A DNA stretch of 64,000 nt from Mycobacterium sp. (lineage in GTDB: Bacteria; Actinomycetota; Actinomycetes; Mycobacteriales; Mycobacteriaceae): positions 1 through 64,000 of the forward strand of contig VEQY01000009.1 of NCBI GenBank assembly GCA_018882965.1, read 5' to 3'. Made by a program: the position numbers and the translations under genes. The notes under the pieces were generated by a model. The model was not told where the DNA came from. It ran no database searches and worked only from the letters and a program-made list of their open reading frames with translations. Positions 19,551 to 28,936 of the stretch are shown piece by piece (the stretch's first letter is position 1; each line of letters starts with the position of its first letter).

Positions 19551-21725
19551 GTGCCCGAGTCCACCACGACCCTCAGCCTCACGGCGCGGCTGAACACCGC
19601 GGCCCTGGACTCGCGTCGCGGCGTGGTGCGCCTGCACCCGGAAGCTCTCGCCGCCCTCGGCATCCGGGAGTGGGATGCGGTGTCGCTCATCGGTTCCCGC
19701 ACCACCGCGGCTGTGGCGGGGCTGGCACCGGCGGGCACGTCCGCGGGCACCGCGCTGCTCGATGACGTCACGCTCTCCAACGCCGGTCTGCGCGAGGATG
19801 CCACCGTCCTGGTCGCGCCGGTGACGGTGTACGGCGCGCGTTCGGTGACCCTGCGGGGTTCGGCGTTGGCTTCCCGTTCGGTGACGTCGGCGACGCTGCG
19901 GCAGGCTCTGCTGGGCAAGGTGATGACGGTCGGCGACACCGTGTCACTTCTCCCCCGCGATCTGGGTCCGGGCACCTCGACCTCGGCGGCCAGCTCGGCG
20001 CTGGCGGCCTCGGTGGGGATCACCTGGACCTCCGAACTCCTGACCGTGACCGGCACCGACCCGGCCGGCCCGGTCTCGGTCCAACCCAATTCCTCGGTCG
20101 GCTGGGGCGACGGCCCGGTGCCGAACGGTTCGACGGCGGCGGTGAGCCCGCCGACACGCTGGCCCGAGGTGCCGCAGGTCAGCGTGGACGATCTCAAGGG
20201 TCAGCACGTGCAGGCCGGTCGGCTCACCGAGTGGCTCAAGCTCGCGCTGGACGAGCCCGCCCTGCTGGAGAAGCTCGGCGCCAAACCGAATCTCGGGGTG
20301 CTGGTCACCGGACCGGCCGGGGTCGGCAAGGCCACGCTGGTGCGGGCGGTCTGCGCGGGCCGGCGACTGGTCGACCTCGACGGCCCCGACACCGGAGCGC
20401 TGGCCGCCGACGACCGCCTGCGGGCCGTGAGCCGGGCCGTCTCCGATGTCATGAGCGCGGGCGGTGTGCTGCTGGTGACGGACATCGACGCACTGCTGCC
20501 CACCCCCGCCGAACCGGTGGCCACGATGATCTTGAGCGAGTTGCGCAAGGCCGTGGCCGCGCCCGGGGTCGCGCTGGTCGCCACCACCCAGCAGCCCGAG
20601 TCGGTGGATCCCCGGTTGCGGGCGCCGGACCTCTGCGACCGCGAGCTCGGGCTGAGCCTTCCCGACGGAGCGACCCGCAAGGCGCTGCTTGAGGTGCTGC
20701 TGCGCGAGGTGCCCGCCGACGATCTCGAGCTGGCCGAAATAGCCGAGCGCACACCCGGTTTCGTCCGGGCGGATCTCGCCGCTCTGGTCCGGGAGGCGGC
20801 GCTGCGGGCCGCCGCGCGCGCCAGCGAGGACGGTAAGCCGCCGGCGCTGACGCAGGAGGATTTCACCGGCGCGCTCACGGTGATCCGGCCGCTGTCGAGG
20901 TCGGGCACCGAGGAGGTCGCGGTCGGCTCGGTCACCCTCGACGACGTCGGTGACATGGTGGACACCAAACAGGCGCTGACCGAAGCCGTGCTGTGGCCGT
21001 TGCGACACCCGGACACCTTCGCCCGGCTCGGCGTCGACCCGCCGCGGGGCGTGCTGCTCTACGGCCCGCCCGGGTGCGGGAAGACCTTCGTGGTGCGCGC
21101 ACTGGCCAGCTCGGGCCGGCTCAGCGTGCACGCCGTCAAGGGTGCCGAGCTGATGGACAAGTGGGTCGGCTCCTCGGAGAAGGCGGTCCGCGAATTGTTC
21201 CGCAGGGCGCGGGATTCAGCGCCCTCGCTGGTGTTCCTCGACGAGGTGGACGCGTTGGCGCCGCGGCGCGGTCAGAGCTTCGACTCCGGGGTGACCGACC
21301 GGGTCGTGGCCGCTCTGCTCACCGAACTGGACGGTATCGAGCCGCTGCGCGACGTCGTCGTCCTCGGTGCCACCAACCGTCCCGACCTGATCGACCCGGC
21401 GCTGTTGCGGCCCGGTCGTCTGGAGCGGCTGGTCTTCGTCGAGCCGCCCGACGCCGAAGCCCGCCGCGAGATTCTCAAGACCGCCGCCAAATCCGTGCCG
21501 CTGAGCGCGGAGGTCGACCTCAGCGCGCTGGCGACCGAGTTGGAGGGCTACAGCGCGGCGGATTGCGTCGCGCTGCTGCGGGAGGCGGCACTGACCGCGA
21601 TGCGACGCTCGATCGACGCCGCCGACGTGACCGCCGCCGACGTTCAAGCGGCCCGCACTGCGGTGCGGCCGTCACTGGATCCGGTCCAGGTGCAGTCGCT
21701 GCGGGCCTTCGCGGCCGAACGCTGA
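19551..21725 (+). CDS. Two-domain AAA ATPase, Cdc48/VAT-like (Rv0435c homologue)
   Basis: A 724-residue AAA protein with a Cdc48-like N-domain (about 1-190) and two AAA modules. The second module is canonical: Walker A GPPGCGKTF near 505-513, Walker B VFLDEVDAL, and GATNRPDLIDPALLRPGR as second region of homology. The first looks degenerate: Walker A is GPAGVGKA (Ala where Ser/Thr is usual) and Walker B reads LLVTDIDAL without the DE pair. It probably unfolds or remodels proteins. The GTG start lies 5 bp after pssA, in the same operon. Confidence 0.9.
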   Translation: MPESTTTLSLTARLNTAALDSRRGVVRLHPEALAALGIREWDAVSLIGSRTTAAVAGLAPAGTSAGTALLDDVTLSNAGLREDATVLVAPVTVYGARSVTLRGSALASRSVTSATLRQALLGKVMTVGDTVSLLPRDLGPGTSTSAASSALAASVGITWTSELLTVTGTDPAGPVSVQPNSSVGWGDGPVPNGSTAAVSPPTRWPEVPQVSVDDLKGQHVQAGRLTEWLKLALDEPALLEKLGAKPNLGVLVTGPAGVGKATLVRAVCAGRRLVDLDGPDTGALAADDRLRAVSRAVSDVMSAGGVLLVTDIDALLPTPAEPVATMILSELRKAVAAPGVALVATTQQPESVDPRLRAPDLCDRELGLSLPDGATRKALLEVLLREVPADDLELAEIAERTPGFVRADLAALVREAALRAAARASEDGKPPALTQEDFTGALTVIRPLSRSGTEEVAVGSVTLDDVGDMVDTKQALTEAVLWPLRHPDTFARLGVDPPRGVLLYGPPGCGKTFVVRALASSGRLSVHAVKGAELMDKWVGSSEKAVRELFRRARDSAPSLVFLDEVDALAPRRGQSFDSGVTDRVVAALLTELDGIEPLRDVVVLGATNRPDLIDPALLRPGRLERLVFVEPPDAEARREILKTAAKSVPLSAEVDLSALATELEGYSAADCVALLREAALTAMRRSIDAADVTAADVQAARTAVRPSLDPVQVQSLRAFAAER

Positions 21726-21732
21726 GTCGCGC

Positions 21733-22368
21733 TCACTCCTCGGAGAGCTGAAACTCCACCATCGCGGTGACGGTCTCGATGGCCTCACACAGCGCGTCGA
21801 CGCGGGCGGCCAGCGTCGGTGCCGCCAGGACCGCGTAGCGGTCGGCCTGCCCCATCGGAATCCGCGCCGCGAGAGCGAACAGGTGACGGGACGGATCGTC
21901 GGCGGTCTCCGCGTCGACGGCGAGGGCATCGGATCTGAGCCGCCCGCCGGCCGCCTCGGCAACCCGCCCGTAGAGGGCCAGGATGCGGTCCACCACGTCG
22001 CCGATCTGCTCGGGCCCGACCGGTGGTCCGGTCTCGTCCGGCCAGGCCTCGATGACCGCGCAGGGATAGGGGTCGTCGGGGAGCCACTGCCGGACCCGAA
22101 TCCGCTCGCCGACTGTGGCGACGAGCTGATACAGGCCCGTGCCGAGGTCGGCGCACTCGGTGATCCGCGCCAGCGCGCCCACGTCGCTGCGCACGTCGCC
22201 TCCGCCGACCTCGCTGCCCTGGCTGATCATGACCACACCGAACGTCGGCTCCGATGCGGCCAGACAATCCTGGACGAGCTGGGAATAGCGCGGTTCGAAG
22301 ATCCGCAGCGGCAGCGTCTCGCCGGGCAGCATCGCCGACTGCAGGGGGAACATCGGGCGGGCGGTCAT
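21733..22368 (-). CDS. Lon N-terminal-domain protein (Rv0434 homologue)
   Basis: A 211-residue protein made of the Lon substrate-binding (LAN/PUA-like) domain without ATPase or protease parts. The opening MFPLQSAMLPGETLPLRIFEPRY and the later GVVMISQGSEVGGGD are typical. It may bind peptides or unfolded protein; function is unproven. It is last in a minus-strand run of six genes that starts at the DUF3263 gene and includes VirR and sodC, and converges with the AAA gene 7 bp away. Confidence 0.85.
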   Translation of the reverse strand: MTARPMFPLQSAMLPGETLPLRIFEPRYSQLVQDCLAASEPTFGVVMISQGSEVGGGDVRSDVGALARITECADLGTGLYQLVATVGERIRVRQWLPDDPYPCAVIEAWPDETGPPVGPEQIGDVVDRILALYGRVAEAAGGRLRSDALAVDAETADDPSRHLFALAARIPMGQADRYAVLAAPTLAARVDALCEAIETVTAMVEFQLSEE

Positions 22369-22371
22369 TCT

Positions 22372-22704
22372 CTAGCGGATACCTCCGGTGATGACGTCAC
22401 GCACCGGTGCACTGGGGTCGGCGAAGGTGCACAGGGCCGTGGCCACTCCCACCCACACTTCGGGATTCATCGCGATGATCTCGTTGCCGTCCTCGGCGAT
22501 CGCGGTGATGACGTCCTGCCGCTCAGGATTCTTCATGCCCATGAACTGGCGGCAGGTGGTGGACAACAGCTCACCGACGGCAACGCTGCGGCCACCCTCG
22601 CCGGGGGTCGCCACCGGTGTGCCCGGGATCGCCCTGCTGCAGCCGCCCGCCACCAGCACCGCCACCGCAGCGACCGCGGCTGCCGCCCACCGGTAAACCG
22701 TCAT
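22372..22704 (-). CDS. Small putative lipoprotein
   Basis: About 110 residues with a lipoprotein signal: short basic start, hydrophobic AAAAVAAVAVLVAGGC, lipidation Cys at about 22. The mature part has two further Cys (TTCRQFM, ALCTFAD) that may form a disulfide. No domain is recognised. The ATG at 22704 has AGGTG 6 nt upstream; GTG at 22713 and ATG at 22710 are alternatives. It is inserted between the Rv0433 and Rv0434 homologues, which are adjacent in Mtb, and is tightly packed between them. Confidence 0.65.
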   Translation of the reverse strand: MTVYRWAAAAVAAVAVLVAGGCSRAIPGTPVATPGEGGRSVAVGELLSTTCRQFMGMKNPERQDVITAIAEDGNEIIAMNPEVWVGVATALCTFADPSAPVRDVITGGIR

Positions 22705-22713
22705 CGTCATCAC

Positions 22714-23841
22714 CTACAGTTCCAGCTCGCCGACCAGGGCGTCGACGACCGCGTGCAGGTCCGCGCTCTGCGCGGCCACCCGGCGCTGGCGTTGATAGGA
22801 CGCGCCGCGACGGGGAATCTCGGCGACCAGCGCCAACTCCTCGGCGCAGTCGAGCATGGCGGCCACCGGTGTCAGCCGGTCGAGCACATCGTCGAGATCG
22901 TCGGTCACCAGCCGCTCGCTGCTGTCGGCATCGAGGATGACGATCGCATCCAGCCCGTAGCGCGAGGCTCGCCACTTGTTCTCCTGAACGTGCCACGGCG
23001 GCATCACCGGTAGCTGTTCGCCGGCTTCAAGCCGGTTGTCCAGGTCGACGATCAGGCAGTGGGTCAAAGCCACCAGCGCGGAGAGCTCGCGCAGGTTCGA
23101 GACACCGTCGCACACCCGCACCTCGACGGTGCCGAGGTGCGGCGAAGGTCTGATATCCCAACGAATTTCGTTGATGTGATCGATGATGCCGGTTTTCTTC
23201 TGGTCGTGCACGAAACCTTCGAACTCATGCCACGTCTGGAACTGGAACGGCAGCCCGGCCGTCGGCAGCTGCTGGAACATCATCGCCCGGTTACTGGCAT
23301 ACCCGGTATCCGCACCCGCCCAGAACGGAGAGGACGCCGACAGCGCCAGCAGGTGGGGGTAATGGTTGAGCAGCGAGGAGATGATCGGCATTACCTTGTG
23401 CGCCGAGGAGATGCCGACATGTACGTGCACACCCCAGATCAGCATCTGGCGACCCCACCACTGGGTGCGCTTGATCAACTCGGCGTAGCGCGGCGCGTCG
23501 GTGAGCTGTTGGGAAGACCACTGAGCGAAGGGATGCGTACCCGCGCAGAACAGTTCCATCCCGCGATCGTGGACGACCTCGCGCACCGTGGTCAGCGTCG
23601 AGTGCAGGTCGTCCATCGCCTCGGCAACCGTGTCGCACACTCCGGTGACCACTTCGACGGTGTTGCGCAGCAGTTCGGGGTGCACGTGCGGCGTCCCGCC
23701 GATCTCGGCGATCACCGTGGCGGCCTCATTGCTCAACTCGCCGGTCTGAGAGTCGACGAGCGCGAATTCCCACTCGACTCCGAGCGTGGGCCGCGGCGAG
23801 CCGGTGAAGTCGATCCGCCCGGCCGGGCGGCTATCGGTCAC
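22714..23841 (-). CDS. Carboxylate-amine ligase, YbdK/GCS2 family (Rv0433 homologue)
   Basis: A 375-residue member of the glutamate-cysteine ligase type 2 family. The N-terminal [11 protein letters not shown] binds metal and [13 protein letters not shown] and the C-terminal [13 protein letters not shown] are conserved. The family forms a gamma-glutamyl or similar amide bond with ATP, but weak activity is usual and the natural substrate is unknown; mycobacteria use mycothiol, not glutathione. The ATG overlaps the sodC stop by 4 bp, as in the Mtb order sodC-Rv0433. Confidence 0.88.
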   Translation of the reverse strand: MTDSRPAGRIDFTGSPRPTLGVEWEFALVDSQTGELSNEAATVIAEIGGTPHVHPELLRNTVEVVTGVCDTVAEAMDDLHSTLTTVREVVHDRGMELFCAGTHPFAQWSSQQLTDAPRYAELIKRTQWWGRQMLIWGVHVHVGISSAHKVMPIISSLLNHYPHLLALSASSPFWAGADTGYASNRAMMFQQLPTAGLPFQFQTWHEFEGFVHDQKKTGIIDHINEIRWDIRPSPHLGTVEVRVCDGVSNLRELSALVALTHCLIVDLDNRLEAGEQLPVMPPWHVQENKWRASRYGLDAIVILDADSSERLVTDDLDDVLDRLTPVAAMLDCAEELALVAEIPRRGASYQRQRRVAAQSADLHAVVDALVGELEL

Positions 23842-24557
23842 CCCGCCCCGATGACACCGCAGGCGACGCGCTTGCCGGCATCCCCGGTGGCCAGGGTGAT
23901 CTCGTCGGGCGGCGGGGCCCCGTTGATCTGCTGGTAACGGTCCGGCGGGATGTTGGCGAAGTTATCCGCGTTCTCGTGAATGATGATCGCGGTGCCCGCC
24001 CCGGCGGTGAGCTCCTCTTTGGTGAAGGCCGACGTGGTGGTCACCAGCAGCGCGGATCCGTCCGGACGGACCTGCAGAGAACTGAGGTCGCCGCCGTGTC
24101 CGGGGTGACCGGGCGCACCGGCTCCCTGGAAGTGCCCGCCCGCGGAAAGGAAGTCCCCCGGAGCCCCGCCGGTCGGCGCCACGGAGTTGGCCTCGCACTT
24201 GCCGACGGCATGGATGTGCATCCCGTGCATGCCGGGGCTGAGCTGGCCGGGCGAAGTGGTCTGCACCGTCACGGTGGCCACGCCGTCGGCGAACTCGATC
24301 GTGGCCGCGGCGACCTGGCTCCCGTCGGCGGCGTTGATCTGGACACTGAGGGTGTCGGCTGGCTCGGCGGCGGCCGGTTCGGCGGCGGCGCCGCGGGCCT
24401 CGGCCAGCGCCGGCGGCGGCGCGGAACCGGTCCAGACCGGGGGGGTGGTCCCGGGCGTGGTGGCTACCGGCTCGTAGGGCGAGCAGGCGCTCAGGCAAGC
24501 AACGAGGAGTGCTGCAGGCAGCGCCGGAAGCGCGGCCCGAAGTGTGGGCGTGGACAT
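23838..24557 (-). CDS. sodC: Cu,Zn superoxide dismutase lipoprotein SodC
   Basis: A 239-residue exported Cu,Zn superoxide dismutase protecting the envelope from superoxide. The signal peptide ends in the lipobox LSAC (Cys about 25), followed by a Pro/Ala-rich linker of some 45 residues. The SOD domain has [31 protein letters not shown] and [10 protein letters not shown], holding the metal-binding His residues, and a disulfide Cys pair (GKCE, VACGVIG). As in Mtb SodC, it is membrane-anchored. Confidence 0.95.
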   Translation of the reverse strand: MSTPTLRAALPALPAALLVACLSACSPYEPVATTPGTTPPVWTGSAPPPALAEARGAAAEPAAAEPADTLSVQINAADGSQVAAATIEFADGVATVTVQTTSPGQLSPGMHGMHIHAVGKCEANSVAPTGGAPGDFLSAGGHFQGAGAPGHPGHGGDLSSLQVRPDGSALLVTTTSAFTKEELTAGAGTAIIIHENADNFANIPPDRYQQINGAPPPDEITLATGDAGKRVACGVIGAG

Positions 24558-24567
24558 GCCCGTGAGC

Positions 24568-25062
24568 CTATCCGGTCACGAGCACGATGACGCCCGGCGG
24601 TTGCTCGGCGATCCCGGGCAGCCGAGGCTGCACCGGTGCCTCGATCACCTGGCCCACCGCCTCGGCGGCAGCCTGCTCGCCGTCGGCGGCGCCGTAGTAC
24701 ACCGTGGTGGAGGGCACCCCGGCAGCCTCGGCCGCCGCCGCGACGTCGGCCGCTCCGCCCGCGCCGGCCGCCGCGCTGGGCACCGACTCGGTGACGTTCC
24801 AGCCCGCCTCCCGCAGCCTGTCCGAAACCCTCCCGGCCGCGGCCTCGTCCCCGGCGATGCCGTAGACCCGGACATCGGCGCGGGGCACGGGGTTCGTCGT
24901 CGTCGTGGTCATGTTCGGCGGGGCCCCTTCGGAGCCGGTGGAGTTGTCGCCCGAATTCATGGCCTGGAATCCGACCAGCAGGAAGATCAGCCCCAGAAAG
25001 AGCAGCACCATCACCATGGCCCGCAGCGGCAGCCCGGTCGAATCGGGAACGCGATCGCTCAT
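24568..25062 (-). CDS. virR: VirR-like LytR_C-domain membrane protein (Rv0431 homologue)
   Basis: A 164-residue protein with one N-terminal helix ([19 protein letters not shown]), a Thr-rich linker and a C-terminal LytR_C domain ([20 protein letters not shown], then [13 protein letters not shown]). Mtb VirR (Rv0431) controls vesicle release and envelope permeability. Identification rests on domain layout plus position between sodC and the Rv0430 homologue. The ATG at 25062 starts MSDRVPD. The gene sits 10 bp upstream of sodC in the same operon. Confidence 0.85.
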   Translation of the reverse strand: MSDRVPDSTGLPLRAMVMVLLFLGLIFLLVGFQAMNSGDNSTGSEGAPPNMTTTTTNPVPRADVRVYGIAGDEAAAGRVSDRLREAGWNVTESVPSAAAGAGGAADVAAAAEAAGVPSTTVYYGAADGEQAAAEAVGQVIEAPVQPRLPGIAEQPPGVIVLVTG

Positions 25063-25084
25063 CCGGCCATCCCTAACCGGGTGA

Positions 25085-25393
25085 TCAGGGAACCTCGAAG
25101 CCCAGGCGGCGCGCGGCGCGGGCCTTCTGGCGGCTCGCCCGTAGCCGGCGGAGCCGTTTGACCAGCATCGGATCGGCCGCAAGCGCCTCCGGCCGGTCCA
25201 CCAGGGTGTTGAGCACCTGGTAATACCGCGTTGCCGACATGGCGAACAACTCCTTGATGGCTTCCTCTTTGGCCCCGGCGTACTTCCACCACTGCCGCTC
25301 GAAGGCGAGGATGTCGTATTCGCGGCGGGTCAGGCCATCGGGCAATTCGGCGTCGTCGAGCGAGCGTTCGGCCCGTGCCATGGCGCCGTCCAT
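25085..25393 (-). CDS. DUF3263 protein (Rv0430 homologue)
   Basis: About 102 residues, basic and helical, with [20 protein letters not shown] then [11 protein letters not shown], a helix-turn-helix-like pattern, and a strongly basic C-terminus ([18 protein letters not shown]). It may bind DNA; in Mtb the pair Rv0430-VirR is conserved. The ATG at 25393 (MDGAMAR) is chosen as the conserved start; an upstream ATG at 25447 arises within a 13-bp direct repeat. First gene of the run to Rv0434. Confidence 0.8.
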   Translation of the reverse strand: MDGAMARAERSLDDAELPDGLTRREYDILAFERQWWKYAGAKEEAIKELFAMSATRYYQVLNTLVDRPEALAADPMLVKRLRRLRASRQKARAARRLGFEVP

Positions 25394-25422
25394 TCGATCC
25401 GTGGACCCTTTCCGGAAAACCG

Positions 25423-25461
25423 CTCCGACGTCATCCTCCGACGTCATCCTTCGACATCATG
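25423..25461. repeat. 13-bp direct repeat, two perfect copies and one degenerate
   Basis: CTCCGACGTCATC at 25423-25435 and 25436-25448 identically, with a third variant copy at 25449-25461. It lies between the divergent DUF3263 and def genes, in a 199-bp region where nothing else is evident. Confidence 0.75.
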
Positions 25462-25592
25462 CTTCATCATCAGGCCCTGACGCCGCGCTGCGACGTCACG
25501 CTGCACCCGACATTGAATCACGCCGGAATCGGAAGCGACGGCACCCAACCCCGCGCGTCGGCTCAGTGGAGCGTGGCGCTAACTTGCCGGTC

Positions 25593-26186
25593 ATGGCAGT
25601 TCGACCCATTGTGATCCTCGGCGATCCCGTCCTACACACCCCGACGACGCCGGTCAGCGTGGGGGACGACGGGTCGCTGCCACCGGAGCTGGGCGAGCTG
25701 ATCACCGACATGTACGACACCATGAACGCCGCGAACGGAGTGGGACTGGCAGCCAACCAGATCGGGGTGGGTCTGCGGGTGTTCGTCTACGACTGCGCGG
25801 CCGAACGCGGCACCACGACACGCCGCCGTGGTGTGGTGGTCAACCCCGTGCTGACGACCTCGGAGGTACCCGAGACGATGCCTGATCCCGAGACCGACGA
25901 CGAAGGGTGTCTGTCGGTGCCGGGCGAGTCCTTCCCCTGCGGGCGCGCGCAATGGGCTCAGGTCACTGGACTGGACGCTGAGGGTGCGCCCGTCACGCTG
26001 GAGGGCACCGGGCTGTTCGCCCGGATGCTCCAGCACGAAACGGGTCACCTCGACGGAGTTCTCTACGTGGACCGGCTGATCGGTCGGCACGCCCGCGCGG
26101 CACGACGCGCGATCAAGGCGCATGGATGGGGGGTGCCCGGGCTGTCATGGACACCGGGCACCGTGGCCGATCCGTTCGGGCACTAG
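25593..26186 (+). CDS. def: Peptide deformylase
   Basis: A 197-residue peptide deformylase that removes the formyl group from the N-terminal Met of new proteins. All three family motifs are present: [10 protein letters not shown] (residues 49-58), EGCLS (104-108, metal Cys106) and QHETGH (His148, Glu149, His152). The C-terminus is somewhat extended, as in Mtb Def. The xthA GTG follows 2 bp after the stop, so the two are cotranscribed; the Rv0428c acetyltransferase found between them in Mtb is absent. Confidence 0.96.
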   Translation: MAVRPIVILGDPVLHTPTTPVSVGDDGSLPPELGELITDMYDTMNAANGVGLAANQIGVGLRVFVYDCAAERGTTTRRRGVVVNPVLTTSEVPETMPDPETDDEGCLSVPGESFPCGRAQWAQVTGLDAEGAPVTLEGTGLFARMLQHETGHLDGVLYVDRLIGRHARAARRAIKAHGWGVPGLSWTPGTVADPFGH

Positions 26187-26188
26187 TC

Positions 26189-27019
26189 GTGACCGGCACG
26201 CTGCGGGTGGCGACCTGGAACGTGAATTCAATCCGGGCGCGGGTGCAGCGCGTGGTCGACTGGCTTACCCGGGCCGAGATCGACGTGCTGGCGATGCAGG
26301 AGACCAAGTGTTCCGACACCCAATTCCCGGCCATGCCCTTCCTGGCCGCGGGCTACGAGGTGGCGCACTGCGGGTACGACCAGTGGAACGGGGTGGCCAT
26401 CGCCTCGCGGGTCGGCCTCGCGGATGTGCAACACGATTTCGAGGGTCAGCCCACCTGGAGCCGGGACGGATCGGCGGCCCGCTCCGAGGCCCGCGCGCTG
26501 GGTGCTACCTGCGCGGGAATCCGGGTGTGGAGCCTCTACGTGCCCAACGGTCGGTCGCTGGACGATCCGCACTACCGGTACAAACTCCAATGGCTTGCCG
26601 CCCTGCGGGATACCGCGCACTCTTGGCTGCAGCACGATCCGCAGGCGCCGATTGCGCTGACCGGTGACTGGAATGTCGCGCCGACCGACGAGGATGTGTG
26701 GGACGTGGATTTCTTCCGCGACAGCACCCACGTCAGCGAGCCCGAGCGCGCGGCCTTCGACGCGATCGAGACCGGTTTCCCCGACGTCGTGCGGCCCTTC
26801 ACCCCCGGACCCGGGGTCTACACCTACTGGGACTACACCCAGCTGCGCTTCGCCAAGCGGCAGGGCATGCGGATCGACCACATCCTGGCCTCACCGGCAC
26901 TGGCCCGGCGCGTCCGCAACGCCGAGATCGTCCGCGACGAGCGTAAGGGTGGCAAGACCAGAATCGGCTCACCGAGCGATCACGCTCCGGTGCTCATCGA
27001 CGTTGATCCGGCTCACTGA
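26189..27019 (+). CDS. xthA: Exodeoxyribonuclease III (AP endonuclease)
   Basis: A 276-residue exonuclease III-family enzyme cutting DNA at abasic sites in base excision repair. Conserved motifs in order: TWNVNSIRAR, the metal Glu in MQETKCSD, YVPNGRS, the GDWNVAP loop with Asp and Asn, and the terminal SPSDHAPV with catalytic Asp-His. The GTG start at 26189 directly precedes the conserved N-terminus. Its 3' end overlaps the convergent oxidoreductase gene by 26 bp. Confidence 0.93.
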   Translation: MTGTLRVATWNVNSIRARVQRVVDWLTRAEIDVLAMQETKCSDTQFPAMPFLAAGYEVAHCGYDQWNGVAIASRVGLADVQHDFEGQPTWSRDGSAARSEARALGATCAGIRVWSLYVPNGRSLDDPHYRYKLQWLAALRDTAHSWLQHDPQAPIALTGDWNVAPTDEDVWDVDFFRDSTHVSEPERAAFDAIETGFPDVVRPFTPGPGVYTYWDYTQLRFAKRQGMRIDHILASPALARRVRNAEIVRDERKGGKTRIGSPSDHAPVLIDVDPAH

Positions 27020-28010
27020 CCTTGACCAGCATCTTGCCGATGTTGACACCGGTGAACAGCCCGTTGAGCGCGGCCACGCACGATTCCAGACCCTCGAAGA
27101 CCGTCGCGCGGTAGGTCAGCAGACCGTCCTGCTCCCAGCGGCGTAACGCAGCCGAGGCCTCGCCGAAGCGCTCCCACATGTCCAGCGCGTTGAATCCCCG
27201 CATAGACGCGGTTTTGGCCAGCAGGTTGACGTAGTTGGCCGGACCGGGGTGCTCGCCGGTCAGATAGCTGGAGATGACTCCGCACAGGACCACCCGCGCG
27301 CCGCGAGCCAGCCGGCCCAGCACGGCATCGAGGATCGGGCCGCCGACGTTGTCGAAGTAGACGTCGACTCCTTTCGGGCACGTCTGCTTCAAGGCGGCCT
27401 GCAGACCCGGCTGTCGATAGTCGATGCAGTCGTCGAAACCGAAATCGTCGACGACCGCCCGGCACTTGCGCTCTCCACCGGCGATCCCCACGACGCGGGC
27501 GCCGGCGATCTTGGCGATCTGCCCGGCGATCGAGCCCGTTGCGCCGGCCGCGGCCGACACCACCACGGTCTCACCGGGACGCGGCGCACCGATGTCGGTC
27601 ATCCCGAAATAGGCGGTGGCCCCGGTCGGTCCGTACACCGACATGATCTTGACCTGATCGGTCGAGCCGGGAATCGGTGTGCTGAACACGTCGTCGCGGA
27701 TGATCGCGTACTCCTGAAAGCCCGTCAGCGTGGTGACGACATCCCCGATCCGGTAGGCGGAGCAGCGTGTCTCGACGACCTCGCCGATTCCAGCCGCCCG
27801 GATGACCTCGCCCAGTCCGACCGGGGGCAGGTAGCCCGGCTGATCGTTGAGCCAAGTCCGCACCGCGGCATCGAGTCCGACATAGGTGGTGCGCAGCAGC
27901 GCCTCGCCGTCGGCAGGGCGGGGAGCCGGTTCGCCGACGAGTTCGGTGTCCCCCGGCGCGACCAGTCCGACCGGTCGGCGACGCAGCACGATGCGGCGGT
28001 TGAGCAGCAC
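26994..28010 (-). CDS. NADP-dependent MDR oxidoreductase, prostaglandin reductase type
   Basis: A 338-residue zinc-free medium-chain reductase of the leukotriene B4 dehydrogenase/curcumin reductase group. Motifs are LRTTYVGLDAAVRTWL near residue 40, the cofactor loop AAAGATGSIAGQIAK near 158-172 and YFDNVGG near 225. Such enzymes reduce the double bond of unsaturated ketones or aldehydes with NADPH. It is divergent from thiD and has no obvious partner. Confidence 0.88.
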   Translation of the reverse strand: MLLNRRIVLRRRPVGLVAPGDTELVGEPAPRPADGEALLRTTYVGLDAAVRTWLNDQPGYLPPVGLGEVIRAAGIGEVVETRCSAYRIGDVVTTLTGFQEYAIIRDDVFSTPIPGSTDQVKIMSVYGPTGATAYFGMTDIGAPRPGETVVVSAAAGATGSIAGQIAKIAGARVVGIAGGERKCRAVVDDFGFDDCIDYRQPGLQAALKQTCPKGVDVYFDNVGGPILDAVLGRLARGARVVLCGVISSYLTGEHPGPANYVNLLAKTASMRGFNALDMWERFGEASAALRRWEQDGLLTYRATVFEGLESCVAALNGLFTGVNIGKMLVKVSEPDQRR

Positions 28011-28093
28011 AACCGCGAAGGTACTCGACCTCGGTGACTGCTAGCGTTTCGAAGGTCAAACCGGTGCCGTCGACCGCCGGGTAGGGAGGGTTC

Positions 28094-28936
28094 GTGGAGT
28101 TTCTGCCGCTCGCACCGCCGGGGCAGACGCCACTTCGGGTGCTCACCATCGCCGGGTCGGACTCCGGTGGCGGTGCGGGCATCCAGGCCGACATGCGAAC
28201 CTGCAGTCTGCTCGGCATGCACCCGCTGGTCGCCGTCACGGCAGTGACCATCCAGAATTCATTGGGCGTCAAGGGTTTCCACGAGATCCCGGCTGACGTG
28301 ATCGCCGGACAGATCAGGGCCGTCGCTACCGATATCGGCATCCAGGCGGCCAAGACCGGTGTGCTGGCGTCGGCTGAGGTCATCGAGGCCGTCGCAGCGA
28401 CCTGGCGTGAACTGACCCGGGTAGGAGTTCTGACGGGCGTGCCCCTGGTCCTCGATCCGGTGTGCGCGTCGATGAACGGCGATCCGCTGCTGGAGCCGTC
28501 GGCCCTGGCGACGCTGCGTTCGGAACTGTTCCCGCTGGCTGATCTGGTCACGCCCAATCTCGATGAGGTTCGGCTCCTGGTCGGTGTCGACGTCGTTGAC
28601 TCCGCGACCCAGCGCGATGCCGCTCGCGCGCTGCAGGATCTGGGGCCGCGGTGGACGCTGGTCAAGGGTGGCCACCTGCGGACGGCTCCGGACAGCCCCG
28701 ATCTGCTCTACGACGGCACGGTCTTCCACGAATTCAACGCACCCCGGGTGGACACCACCCACGACCACGGCGCCGGTGACACGCTGGCCGCGGCCACCGC
28801 CTGCGCGCTGGCCCACGGCTATCCCATGCTCGACGCGGTCGCATTCGGCAAGGCCTGGGTCACCGAGTGCCTGCGCGCGGCCTATCCGCTCGGCGCGGGC
28901 CGTGGGCCCGTCTCCGCGCTGTTCCGCTTGCGGTGA
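28094..28936 (+). CDS. thiD: Hydroxymethylpyrimidine/phosphomethylpyrimidine kinase
   Basis: A 280-residue ThiD, phosphorylating HMP and HMP-phosphate for thiamine synthesis. The N-terminal TIAGSDSGGGAGIQAD forms the substrate site; VLDPVCASMNGDPLL, VTPNLDEV and the anion-hole motif THDHGAGDTLAAA are conserved. The GTG start has GGGAGGG nearby. Only 83 bp separate it from the divergent gene and no TPP riboswitch is seen there. In Mtb thiC lies next to it; here thiC is missing. Confidence 0.95.
   Translation: MEFLPLAPPGQTPLRVLTIAGSDSGGGAGIQADMRTCSLLGMHPLVAVTAVTIQNSLGVKGFHEIPADVIAGQIRAVATDIGIQAAKTGVLASAEVIEAVAATWRELTRVGVLTGVPLVLDPVCASMNGDPLLEPSALATLRSELFPLADLVTPNLDEVRLLVGVDVVDSATQRDAARALQDLGPRWTLVKGGHLRTAPDSPDLLYDGTVFHEFNAPRVDTTHDHGAGDTLAAATACALAHGYPMLDAVAFGKAWVTECLRAAYPLGAGRGPVSALFRLR

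Noticed and set aside
28011..28093. TPP riboswitch upstream of thiD
   Set aside because: The 83-bp region is too short and shows no conserved thi-box (CUGAGA and partner helices).
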